Shown in pieces: positions 16,584 through 23,532 of a stretch of DNA of 64,000 bases; the first letter of the stretch is position 1, and each line of letters starts with the position of its first letter. The translations under genes and the position numbers were made by a program. The DNA lies in NCBI GenBank assembly GCA_031378845.1, contig JANNES010000015.1, positions 124,001-188,000 on the forward strand, given 5' to 3'. This stretch comes from JAJNPS01 sp031378845. Its GTDB lineage: Bacteria; Pseudomonadota; Alphaproteobacteria; Rhodobacterales; Rhodobacteraceae. The notes beneath the pieces were generated by a model that ran no database searches, was not told the origin of the DNA, and was given only the letters and a program-made list of their open reading frames with translations.

Positions 16584-18423
16584 AATAGTCGCTGATCGTC
16601 CGGGCCATCGCCTCTGATATCCCGTCCACCGCGGTGAGGTCCGTCAGTCCGGCACGGGCAACTGCCTTGGCCGACCCGAAATGCGCCAAAAGTGCGCGTT
16701 TTCGTGCTGCGCCGATCCCGGGCACGTCGTCCAAAGGCGTCGCCCCGACCGCCTTGGCACGCTTGGCCCGATGCGCGCCGATGGCCCAGCGGTGGGCCTC
16801 GTCGCGCAGGCGCTGAACAAAGTACAGCACCGGATCGTTGCGCTGCAGGGCAAAGGGTCGCTCTGCGGGTCGGTAGAACTCTTCTTTGCCTGCGTCCCGG
16901 TCGATGCCTTTGGCGATGCCGACAAAAGGCACATCATCCACCCCGAGTTCGGCAAGGATCTCTGCCACCGCAGAAACTTGTCCCGCCCCGCCGTCGATCA
17001 ACAAAAGGTCGGGCCACATCCCCGACATGCGTGACGGGTCCTCTTTGATGAGGCGTTCGAACCGTCGGGTCAGCACCTCTTTCATCATCCCGAAGTCGTC
17101 GGAGTTGGCCCCGGCGGCGGTCTTGATGTTGAACTTGCGATACTGGCTTTTTTCAAACCCGTCCGGCCCGGCCACGATCATGCCGCCGACCGCGTCAGTC
17201 CCTTGGATGTGGCTGTTGTCGTAGACCTCGATCCGGCGCGGCGGAGCTTCCAGATCGAAGGCTTCGGCCAGGCCCAGCAACAAGCGATTCTGGCTGGAGC
17301 TTTCGGCCATCCGGCGCGCAAGGCTTTCGCGGGCATTGCGGACGGCATTTTCGACCAGTTCGGCCTTTTCACCGCGCTGGGGGACCAGCAGTTCGACGCG
17401 GCGCCCAGCACGATCCGACAAGGCCTGCGTCACAAGGTCGACGTTATCGACAGGGTGCGACAGAAGGATCATCCGGGGTGGGTCCTTGTCGTCATAAAAC
17501 TGCGTCAGGAACGCCTCGAGGATCTCGGGTTCTTCGGCGCCGAGGCCCGTCTTGGGGTAGAAATCCCGGTTGCCCCAGCTTTGATTGGCGCGGATGAAGA
17601 ACACCTGCACGCAGGCCTGCCCGGTTTCCAGATGCAGTGCGACAACGTCCGCCTCGGTCACCCCTTTTGGGTTGATGCCTTGCACCGACTGGATCTGGGT
17701 CAGCGCCTTGATGCGGTCGCGAAGGGCGGCGGCACGTTCGAACTCCATCGCCGCCGAGGCCTCAGCCATGGTCCGGGCCAGATCGGACTGCACCGTGGTG
17801 GATTTGCCCTGCAAGAAGCGTTCTGCATCTTTGACCAACGTGCCATAGCCCGCCGGGTCGATCTTGCCGACGCACGGCGCCGAACAGCGCTTGATCTGGA
17901 ACTGCAGGCAGGGCCGGGTGCGCGATTCAAACATCGAATCCGAGCAATTGCGCAGCAAAAAGACCTTTTGCAGCTGGTTCAGCGTCCGGTTCACGGCGCC
18001 AGCACTTGCGAACGGACCAAAATAGCTGCCCTTTTCGGACTTCTTGCCGCGATGCTTCTTGAGCTGCGGAAACGCGTGCTCCTTGCCGATCAGAATGTTG
18101 GGAAAGCTTTTGTCGTCGCGCAAAAGCACGTTGTAGCGTGGCTTCAGCTGCTTGATCAGGTTCTGCTCCAAGAGCAGCGCCTCGGTTTCGGTTCGCGTCG
18201 TCAGGAACATCATCGACGCGGTTTCTGAAATCATGCGCGCGATCCGCCCCGAATGACCGGTCGGCCGCGCATATGACGTCACCCTCGCCTTTAAGTTGCG
18301 CGCCTTGCCAACATAAAGTACCTCGGACGCCGCATCGAGCATCCGGTAGACCCCGGGCGAGGCATCCAGCAACCGCAGATACTCCTGGATGACCTCATGT
18401 CCTGTACGACCCTGCTCTGCCAT
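16567..18423 (-). CDS. uvrC: Excinuclease ABC subunit C
   Basis: UvrC makes both incisions around UvrAB-marked DNA lesions in nucleotide excision repair. The 618-residue product has the N-terminal GIY-YIG nuclease domain (GVYRMLDAASEVLYVGKARNLKARV, about residues 19-43). A Cys-rich segment (CLQFQIKRCSAPCVG) and a UVR motif (about residues 198-232) follow. The C-terminal RNase H-like endonuclease (VYDNSHIQGTDAVGGM, LLIDGGAGQV) and paired helix-hairpin-helix motifs (DDVPGIGAARKRALL) complete it. The length is normal. It is read alone, with its promoter in the A+T-rich region upstream. No clear alphaproteobacterial LexA site was found. Confidence 0.97.
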   Translation of the reverse strand: MAEQGRTGHEVIQEYLRLLDASPGVYRMLDAASEVLYVGKARNLKARVTSYARPTGHSGRIARMISETASMMFLTTRTETEALLLEQNLIKQLKPRYNVLLRDDKSFPNILIGKEHAFPQLKKHRGKKSEKGSYFGPFASAGAVNRTLNQLQKVFLLRNCSDSMFESRTRPCLQFQIKRCSAPCVGKIDPAGYGTLVKDAERFLQGKSTTVQSDLARTMAEASAAMEFERAAALRDRIKALTQIQSVQGINPKGVTEADVVALHLETGQACVQVFFIRANQSWGNRDFYPKTGLGAEEPEILEAFLTQFYDDKDPPRMILLSHPVDNVDLVTQALSDRAGRRVELLVPQRGEKAELVENAVRNARESLARRMAESSSQNRLLLGLAEAFDLEAPPRRIEVYDNSHIQGTDAVGGMIVAGPDGFEKSQYRKFNIKTAAGANSDDFGMMKEVLTRRFERLIKEDPSRMSGMWPDLLLIDGGAGQVSAVAEILAELGVDDVPFVGIAKGIDRDAGKEEFYRPAERPFALQRNDPVLYFVQRLRDEAHRWAIGAHRAKRAKAVGATPLDDVPGIGAARKRALLAHFGSAKAVARAGLTDLTAVDGISEAMARTISDYFNARG

Positions 18424-18735
18424 TCTGCCGGTCCTTTTGGTCCTGCCTTGATTCTACACCTTGGCTGCAACGATCTTGGCCTATCTGCAAGCGCAAAGCT
18501 GTCCACTGAATCTGTGGATAACCTTGCGCAAAACATTTCAGGAAGGTGGATTTTTCGTTGTTTTCTGCCTGCTTCGGCCGAATGCCTGTTTTTTGTGCAA
18601 ATAGATAAGTATTTGATTTGAATTGATATTATCTTTGTATTTCCGCAAATGCATTGCAGATCAGGGGCTTATGTCACAAAGCTGTGACCAAAGTCGCGAA
18701 CGTGGACAACTTTTCGGTGCACAGCGCAAAACGCG
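18424..18735. other. Intergenic region upstream of uvrC with a 16-bp dyad
   Basis: This 312-base, A+T-richer region holds the uvrC promoter and the 3' flank of the SDR operon, both on the minus strand. A perfect dyad, GTCACA-AAGC-TGTGAC, lies at 18673-18688. It has no T run on either side, so it may be a protein-binding site or a weak transcript-end hairpin of the SDR operon. No supported gene was seen. Confidence 0.5.
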
Positions 18736-19512
18736 TCACTCGACGCCCAAAACGTCGGGCGTGCGCCAGGCCAGATGCTGCCCGCCATCGACGCAGATCA
18801 GCTGACCCGTGACCGCTGTCGCCTCCAGAAAGTAGCCAAGCGCGGCTGTGACGTCGGTCTCACCCGCCCCTCGTTGCAAGATCGTGGACTGGCGTTGCAG
18901 CGCAAAATGCTCGGCCGATTGACGCGCACCGCGCATTGTTGGGCCGGGACCGATGGCATTGACCCGAATTTGGGGCGCCAGACCCTGTGCTGCGGTTTGG
19001 GTCAGGGCCCAAAGACCCATTTTGGCAAGGGTATAGCTGGTGAATTCCGGCGTCAGTTTCAGCACGCGCTGGTCAATCATGTTGACGATCAGCCCTGAGG
19101 CGACCGGCTCTCCTCGGTCATCTTGGCCCACAGCGGCGCATTGATGCGCAAAGTTCTGCATCAGCACAAAGGGCGCGCGCAGGTTGCTTTCGATATGCCG
19201 GTCCCAGCTGAGCCGCGTGGCTGTCGGGATCGTGTCATATTCAAAGATCGAAGCGTTGTTGACCAAGACGGTCAGCGGTCCACCCAGCGCCGCGACCGCG
19301 TGATCAACCAACTGCGCCGTTTCATCCTCGATCAACAGATCCGCGCGGATTGTCGCCGCTTGGCGCCCCATGGTCCGGATATCAGCCGCCACCGTCTCGG
19401 CCTCGACCGCCGACGTCGCGTAATGCACCGCTACGTCGTAGCCGCGCTGCCCAAGATAAAGCGCCATCGCCCGACCGAGCCGCTTTCCCGCGCCGGTGAC
19501 CAAAGCCTTCAT
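18736..19512 (-). CDS. SDR-family oxidoreductase, pteridine-reductase-like
   Basis: This is a short-chain dehydrogenase of 258 residues. The nucleotide-binding motif is TGAGKRLGRA (about residues 6-15), with the arginine typical of pteridine and dihydromonapterin reductases (TGxxxRxG). NNAS and the catalytic YTLAK (Tyr about 168, Lys about 172) follow. NADPH is the likely cofactor because of the basic residue in the first loop. The pterin assignment rests on the motif only. The gene starts one base after the end of the small zinc-ribbon gene and belongs to a three-gene operon with it and the S49 peptidase. Confidence 0.88.
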   Translation of the reverse strand: MKALVTGAGKRLGRAMALYLGQRGYDVAVHYATSAVEAETVAADIRTMGRQAATIRADLLIEDETAQLVDHAVAALGGPLTVLVNNASIFEYDTIPTATRLSWDRHIESNLRAPFVLMQNFAHQCAAVGQDDRGEPVASGLIVNMIDQRVLKLTPEFTSYTLAKMGLWALTQTAAQGLAPQIRVNAIGPGPTMRGARQSAEHFALQRQSTILQRGAGETDVTAALGYFLEATAVTGQLICVDGGQHLAWRTPDVLGVE

Positions 19513-19513
19513 C

Positions 19514-19699
19514 TCAGCCCTTCTTCTTGCAATCGCATGTTCCGCGACCGATCAGATAGCGCCCGCAAGAACCACATCGAGCGGCGTGCGGACCAGAACG
19601 GCGCAGGATGCGGTTTGTTGCCGATGGAAAGAACGCGCGCCCGAGCATGGCCACAAGCACCATAAGCCCCAAAAAGACGACGACGGTCTTGATCAGCAT
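19514..19699 (-). CDS. Small membrane protein with a C-terminal zinc-ribbon-like motif
   Basis: This encodes only 61 residues. An N-terminal membrane helix (about residues 3-22) is followed by a basic linker and a CGSCGRYLIGRGTCDC cluster whose four cysteines could bind zinc. The end is strongly basic (KKKG). The ATG at 19699 follows the stop of the S49 peptidase gene without any gap, and its stop is one base from the SDR start, so the arrangement supports a real gene. An overlapping frame on the same strand (19509-19721) is rejected. Function is unknown. Confidence 0.75.
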   Translation of the reverse strand: MLIKTVVVFLGLMVLVAMLGRAFFPSATNRILRRSGPHAARCGSCGRYLIGRGTCDCKKKG

Positions 19700-20494
19700 T
19701 CACAACCCATATCTGGCCCACATCGCGCGATCTTCGACGGTGTTCAACGCGCCATCGACCGCCGCCATGCCCAGCCGTTGCAGCAGGCTGCGCTTTTGGC
19801 CGAAAGGAACAAGCCGCACCTTGTCGCCGTAAAGCGCCTTGAGCTTGGGCACCAGGTGATCAATGCCATCCGCCAGCCCCATCTCCACCGACCCCGGCCC
19901 GACCCAGATATCGGCATTGAAAAGGTCGGCATCAGCCTTGAGCCTGCTGCCGCGCCGCGCCTTGACGTGGTCGATAAAGGCCGCATGGATCGGCCCTTGC
20001 AAGGCCTTCAGCCGCTCCACGTCTTCGGGCTTTTGCGGCAGAAAGGGGTCGGCAAAGCTTTTGGATTTGCCCGCCGTCACGACGCGCCGCTCAACGCCCT
20101 GCCGTGCCAACAGCTCGGGAAAACCGAACGAGGCAAAGATTACGCCGATGGACCCGACGATCGAGGACCGGTCCACCCAGATGTCGTCCGCCGCACAGGC
20201 CAGCCAATAGCCACCCGACGCCGCCACATCCTCGACAAAAGCGTGCACCTTGACGCCTTTTTCATCCGCCAGCCGCCGGATCCGTGCGGCGATCAGCGCC
20301 GATTGCACCGCCGACCCACCCGGTGAGTTGATGACCAGCGCCACAGCGGCAGGCTTGCCCCTGGTAAAGGCGCGCTCGATCAGCGGCGCAAGGGCCTGAT
20401 CGTTCAGGCCGCGGCCACCGGTGCCGATGGTGCCTTGCAGGCGGATCACGGGAACCGTGGCGTGTTTCGGCAAAAAGGGGATAAAGCGTCTCAT
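19700..20494 (-). CDS. S49-family serine peptidase (SppA/SohB-like)
   Basis: This encodes a signal-peptide-peptidase-type protease of 264 residues, the short single-domain form. INSPGGSAVQSA and VEDVAASGGYWLACAAD carry the oxyanion region and the nucleophile Ser (about residue 93). The general-base Lys lies in the VVTAGKSKSFADPF segment (Lys about 143). There is no obvious membrane anchor, so it may be peripheral or soluble. The ATG at 20494 directly follows GGAG, which is an unusually short spacing; a TTG two codons earlier is an alternative. It is divergent from the LysR gene, with 60 bases between the two starts. Confidence 0.9.
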   Translation of the reverse strand: MRRFIPFLPKHATVPVIRLQGTIGTGGRGLNDQALAPLIERAFTRGKPAAVALVINSPGGSAVQSALIAARIRRLADEKGVKVHAFVEDVAASGGYWLACAADDIWVDRSSIVGSIGVIFASFGFPELLARQGVERRVVTAGKSKSFADPFLPQKPEDVERLKALQGPIHAAFIDHVKARRGSRLKADADLFNADIWVGPGSVEMGLADGIDHLVPKLKALYGDKVRLVPFGQKRSLLQRLGMAAVDGALNTVEDRAMWARYGL

Positions 20495-20554
20495 CTCCAA
20501 CAGGTAAGCCGCGAAGGCCTTGCAGACAAGGGCGGCTATGGGCACGCTTGCGCG

Positions 20555-21451
20555 ATGATCGACAAGCTGGAAATGTTCATCGCTTTGGCCAAAGAGCGCC
20601 ACTTTGGCCGCGCGGCAGAGGTTTGCGGTGTCACGCAACCGTCTTTGTCCGGCGCGATCCGCCAACTGGAAGATCAGTTGGGCGTGCAGCTTGTCTTTCG
20701 CGGCAGCCGGTTTCAGGGCCTGACGCCCGAGGGTCAGCGCGTGCATGACTGGGCGTTGCGCATCGTGGGCGACATGCGCGCGCTGAAAGACGAGATGCGC
20801 ACCGTCCGGTCGGGCCTGTCGGGAAACCTGCGGCTGGGGGTCATTCCGACCGCCTTGCCGATGGTGGCCGACCTGACCGGCCCATTCATCCTGCGTAACC
20901 CCAATGTGCGGGTCTCGATCCTGTCGCGGACAAGTGCCGAGATCCTTGCCGGGATTGAAAGCCTGACCTTGGACGCGGGGATCACCTATCTGGACAACGA
21001 ACCCTTGGGCCGCGTTGCCCAAGTGCCCCTTTACACCGAGTTTTACCGATATCTCTGCGCGCCCGGCACATCTTTGGCCGACCGCACCAAGGTCACATGG
21101 GCTGAGGCTGCAGCGGAACCCTTGTGCCTTTTGACCGCAGACATGCAGAACCGCCGCATCGTCAACCAGCACCTGGCCGAAGCAGGCGCCGCAGTGACGC
21201 CGTCGATCGAGTCAAACTCCACCATTGCGTTGATCAGCCATGTGCAGACCGGCAAATGGGCCAGTGTGGTGCCGATGAAACTGGCCCGCATGTTCGCCGA
21301 TAGCGGCCAGCTGATCTCCATCCCCATGGTTGAACCCGAAGCGGAACATCTGGTGGGCCTGATCGCGGCCAAGAGGGACCCTCAGACACCGGTTCTGGGT
21401 GCCCTGATTGACGAAGCGGGCCGGTTCGCGTCTATGCCAGCACGTCAATAG
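20555..21451 (+). CDS. LysR-family regulator, probable regulator of the formate dehydrogenase operon
   Basis: This encodes 298 residues with an N-terminal winged helix (MFIALAKERHFGRAAEVCGVTQPSLSGAIRQLE, helix-turn-helix about residues 18-37, recognition segment TQPSLSGAI). A periplasmic-binding-like effector domain with two lobes follows. It sits directly upstream of the fds operon in the same direction. Such LysR proteins control formate dehydrogenase in other proteobacteria (fdsR), and formate or a related signal is the expected effector. The operator-like repeats at 21448-21499 overlap its stop codon and precede fdsG. The long upstream extension of the frame is not used because residue 1 here begins the canonical fold. 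Confidence 0.9.
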   Translation: MIDKLEMFIALAKERHFGRAAEVCGVTQPSLSGAIRQLEDQLGVQLVFRGSRFQGLTPEGQRVHDWALRIVGDMRALKDEMRTVRSGLSGNLRLGVIPTALPMVADLTGPFILRNPNVRVSILSRTSAEILAGIESLTLDAGITYLDNEPLGRVAQVPLYTEFYRYLCAPGTSLADRTKVTWAEAAAEPLCLLTADMQNRRIVNQHLAEAGAAVTPSIESNSTIALISHVQTGKWASVVPMKLARMFADSGQLISIPMVEPEAEHLVGLIAAKRDPQTPVLGALIDEAGRFASMPARQ

Positions 21452-21499
21452 GATATTCCTATCGCTCAACGGCATAACGACCTTGATTTTCCTATCAAG
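21448..21499 (+). promoter_or_regulatory. Two inverted repeats with direct TTCCTATC copies before fdsG
   Basis: Repeat 1 is ATAGGATATTCCTAT (21448-21462), a perfect dyad with the T-N11-A form of LysR sites. Repeat 2 is CTTGAT-TTTCCT-ATCAAG (21482-21499). Both contain TTCCTATC, 33 bases apart, about three helical turns. This suits cooperative binding of a LysR tetramer upstream of the fdsG start at 21539. Confidence 0.6.
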
Positions 21500-21538
21500 C
21501 AGCGTAGAAAGCGGTAACGCCATCGAAAGGCCGCCAAG

Positions 21539-22009
21539 ATGCTGGATACTGCCGAAGCCACGGGACGCGTTGAGGAAATCCTTGCCGCCCATCGCGAACT
21601 GGAAGGGCCGCTTTTGCCGATCTTACATGCGGTCCAAGCCGAGTTCGGCCATGTGCCCCAAGAAGTCCTTCCGGTGATCGCCAAAGCGCTGAATTTGTCC
21701 AAGGCCGAAGTGCATGGCGTGGTCAGCTTTTACCACGATTTCCGCGAAGCCCCGGCTGGCCGCACCGTCCTCAAACTGTGCCGCGCCGAGGCCTGTCAGG
21801 CGGTGGGTGCGGACCGGGTCGCGGCCTACGCTCAGGCAGCCCTGGGCGTTGATTGGCACGGCACGACCGCCGATGGCGCGGTCACGCTGGAACCCGTCTT
21901 CTGCCTTGGCCTCTGCGCTTGCGGTCCTGCCGCGATGGTCGATGGCGACCTGATCGGACGTTGTGATGAGACGCGCGTCGATGCCCTGATCGCAAGGGCG
22001 CGGGCATGA
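21539..22009 (+). CDS. fdsG: NAD-dependent formate dehydrogenase, gamma subunit
   Basis: FdsG is the NuoE-like subunit that holds one [2Fe-2S] cluster in the electron path from formate to NAD+. The 156-residue product shows the thioredoxin-like fold with the cluster ligands in CRAEACQAVG and CLGLCACGPA (four Cys). VSFYHDFREAPAG is typical of the family. Start ATG at 21539 follows AAAGG by nine bases. It is the first gene of the fdsG-B-A-fdhD-fdsD operon, and its stop overlaps the fdsB ATG. Confidence 0.96.
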   Translation: MLDTAEATGRVEEILAAHRELEGPLLPILHAVQAEFGHVPQEVLPVIAKALNLSKAEVHGVVSFYHDFREAPAGRTVLKLCRAEACQAVGADRVAAYAQAALGVDWHGTTADGAVTLEPVFCLGLCACGPAAMVDGDLIGRCDETRVDALIARARA

Positions 22010-23532
22010 AGATCTATGTCCCCCTCGATTCGGCAGCCGTCGCCCTGGGTGCTGACGAGGTTGCTGTGGCCATTCTGGCCGAAGCCGCGCGGCGCGGTGT
22101 GGCCGTGGAACTGGTGCGCAACGGATCGCACGGCATGGTCTGGCTGGAGCCGCTGGCCGAGGTGGTCACCAAGGCGGGCCGCGTGGGCTTTGGCCCGATG
22201 ACCATCGCAGACGTGCCGGGCCTTTTCGGCGATCTGGCATCGCATCCAAAGGCGCTTGGGCCGGTGGCCAACCTGCCGTGGATGACCGGCCAGACGCGCC
22301 TGACATTTGCCCGTGTGGGCATCATCGACCCGCTGTCGCTTTCCGACTACGCGGCACAAGGCGGACTGTCCGGACTGCGCCGTGCGCTGGGCATGGACAA
22401 GGCCGGGATCGTGGCTGAAATGACGGCTTCGGGCCTGCGCGGGCGGGGCGGGGCCGGCTTTCCAACCGGGATCAAGTGGAAGACCGTCTCCGAGGCCAAG
22501 GCCGACCGCAAATATATCGTCTGCAACGCAGATGAGGGCGACAGCGCCACCTTCGCCGACCGGATGCTGATGGAGGGTGACCCCTTCACGCTGATCGAAG
22601 GCATGATCATCGCGGGGCTGGCCACCGATGCGACCAAGGGGTTTGTGTACATCCGTTCGGAATACCCCGTGGCGATCCGGGTGATGCAGGCTGCTTGCGA
22701 TCTGGCCCGCGATGCGGGGCTGTTGGGGGCGTCGGTGCTGGGCCAGGGCCCGACCTTCGACATCGAGATTCGCGTTGGGGCCGGGGCCTATGTCTGCGGC
22801 GAGGAGACCTCGCTCCTGAACTCGCTCGAGGGCAAGCGCGGCGTCGTGCGGGCCAAGCCGCCGCTGCCCGCGCTGGAAGGGTTCATGGGCAAACCGACGG
22901 TGGTCAACAACGTGATCTCGTTGGCCTCGGTGCCGGTGATCTTTGAAAAAGGTGCGGCGTTTTACATGGACTTCGGCCTCGGTCGGTCGCGCGGGACGAT
23001 CCCGCTGCAGATCGCCGGAAATGTCCGTTTCGGCGGGCTTTACGAGACAGCGTTCGGTCTGACCCTTGGTCAGATTGTCGACGATATTGCAGGCGGCAGT
23101 GCGACGGGTCGCCCGGTCAAGGCAGTTCAAGTGGGCGGCCCGCTGGGTGCGTATCATCCGCGGTCGGAGTTCGACACGCCTTTCGGCTACGAAGAGTTCT
23201 CGGGCAAGAACGGCCTGATTGGACATGCCGGTCTGACGATATTCGATGACTCTGCCGACATGCTGAAACAGGCCCGTTTCGCGATGGAATTCTGCGCCAT
23301 CGAGTCGTGCGGCAAATGCACGCCCTGCCGGATCGGCGCGGTGCGCGGCACCGAAACCATCGACCGCATTGCCAAGGGCGACGCCGCCGCGATCCCGCTC
23401 TTGACCGACCTTTGCAATACCATGAAAGCCGGGTCGCTTTGTGCGCTTGGCGGTTTCACCCCCTATCCGGTGATGAGCGCTTTGACCCATTTCCCCGATG
23501 ACTTCTCGCCCATGAAGGAAGCCGCCGAATGA
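22006..23532 (+). CDS. fdsB: NAD-dependent formate dehydrogenase, beta subunit
   Basis: FdsB is the NuoF-like diaphorase subunit that carries FMN and a [4Fe-4S] cluster and reduces NAD+. The 508-residue product begins with a NuoE-like/thioredoxin-like domain (first 125 residues). The FMN/NADH-binding region follows (GLRGRGGAGFPTGIKW, VCNADEGDSATFADR, GAGAYVCGEETSLLNS). The C-terminal cluster motif is ESCGKCTPCRIGAVRG. It overlaps fdsG and fdsA by four bases each, so the three core subunits are made in step. Confidence 0.97.
   Translation: MKIYVPLDSAAVALGADEVAVAILAEAARRGVAVELVRNGSHGMVWLEPLAEVVTKAGRVGFGPMTIADVPGLFGDLASHPKALGPVANLPWMTGQTRLTFARVGIIDPLSLSDYAAQGGLSGLRRALGMDKAGIVAEMTASGLRGRGGAGFPTGIKWKTVSEAKADRKYIVCNADEGDSATFADRMLMEGDPFTLIEGMIIAGLATDATKGFVYIRSEYPVAIRVMQAACDLARDAGLLGASVLGQGPTFDIEIRVGAGAYVCGEETSLLNSLEGKRGVVRAKPPLPALEGFMGKPTVVNNVISLASVPVIFEKGAAFYMDFGLGRSRGTIPLQIAGNVRFGGLYETAFGLTLGQIVDDIAGGSATGRPVKAVQVGGPLGAYHPRSEFDTPFGYEEFSGKNGLIGHAGLTIFDDSADMLKQARFAMEFCAIESCGKCTPCRIGAVRGTETIDRIAKGDAAAIPLLTDLCNTMKAGSLCALGGFTPYPVMSALTHFPDDFSPMKEAAE

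Noticed and set aside
18673..18688. GTCACA-AAGC-TGTGAC as a CRP/FNR site
   Set aside because: The half-sites are in the wrong order for the TGTGA-N6-TCACA consensus, so no such claim is made.
20495..21172. Long N-terminal extension of the S49 peptidase frame
   Set aside because: It is antisense to the LysR gene and unrelated to peptidase families.
21832..23490. Minus-strand frame of 552 residues opposite fdsG and fdsB
   Set aside because: His/Arg-rich composition of an antisense shadow; the plus strand encodes clear formate dehydrogenase subunits.
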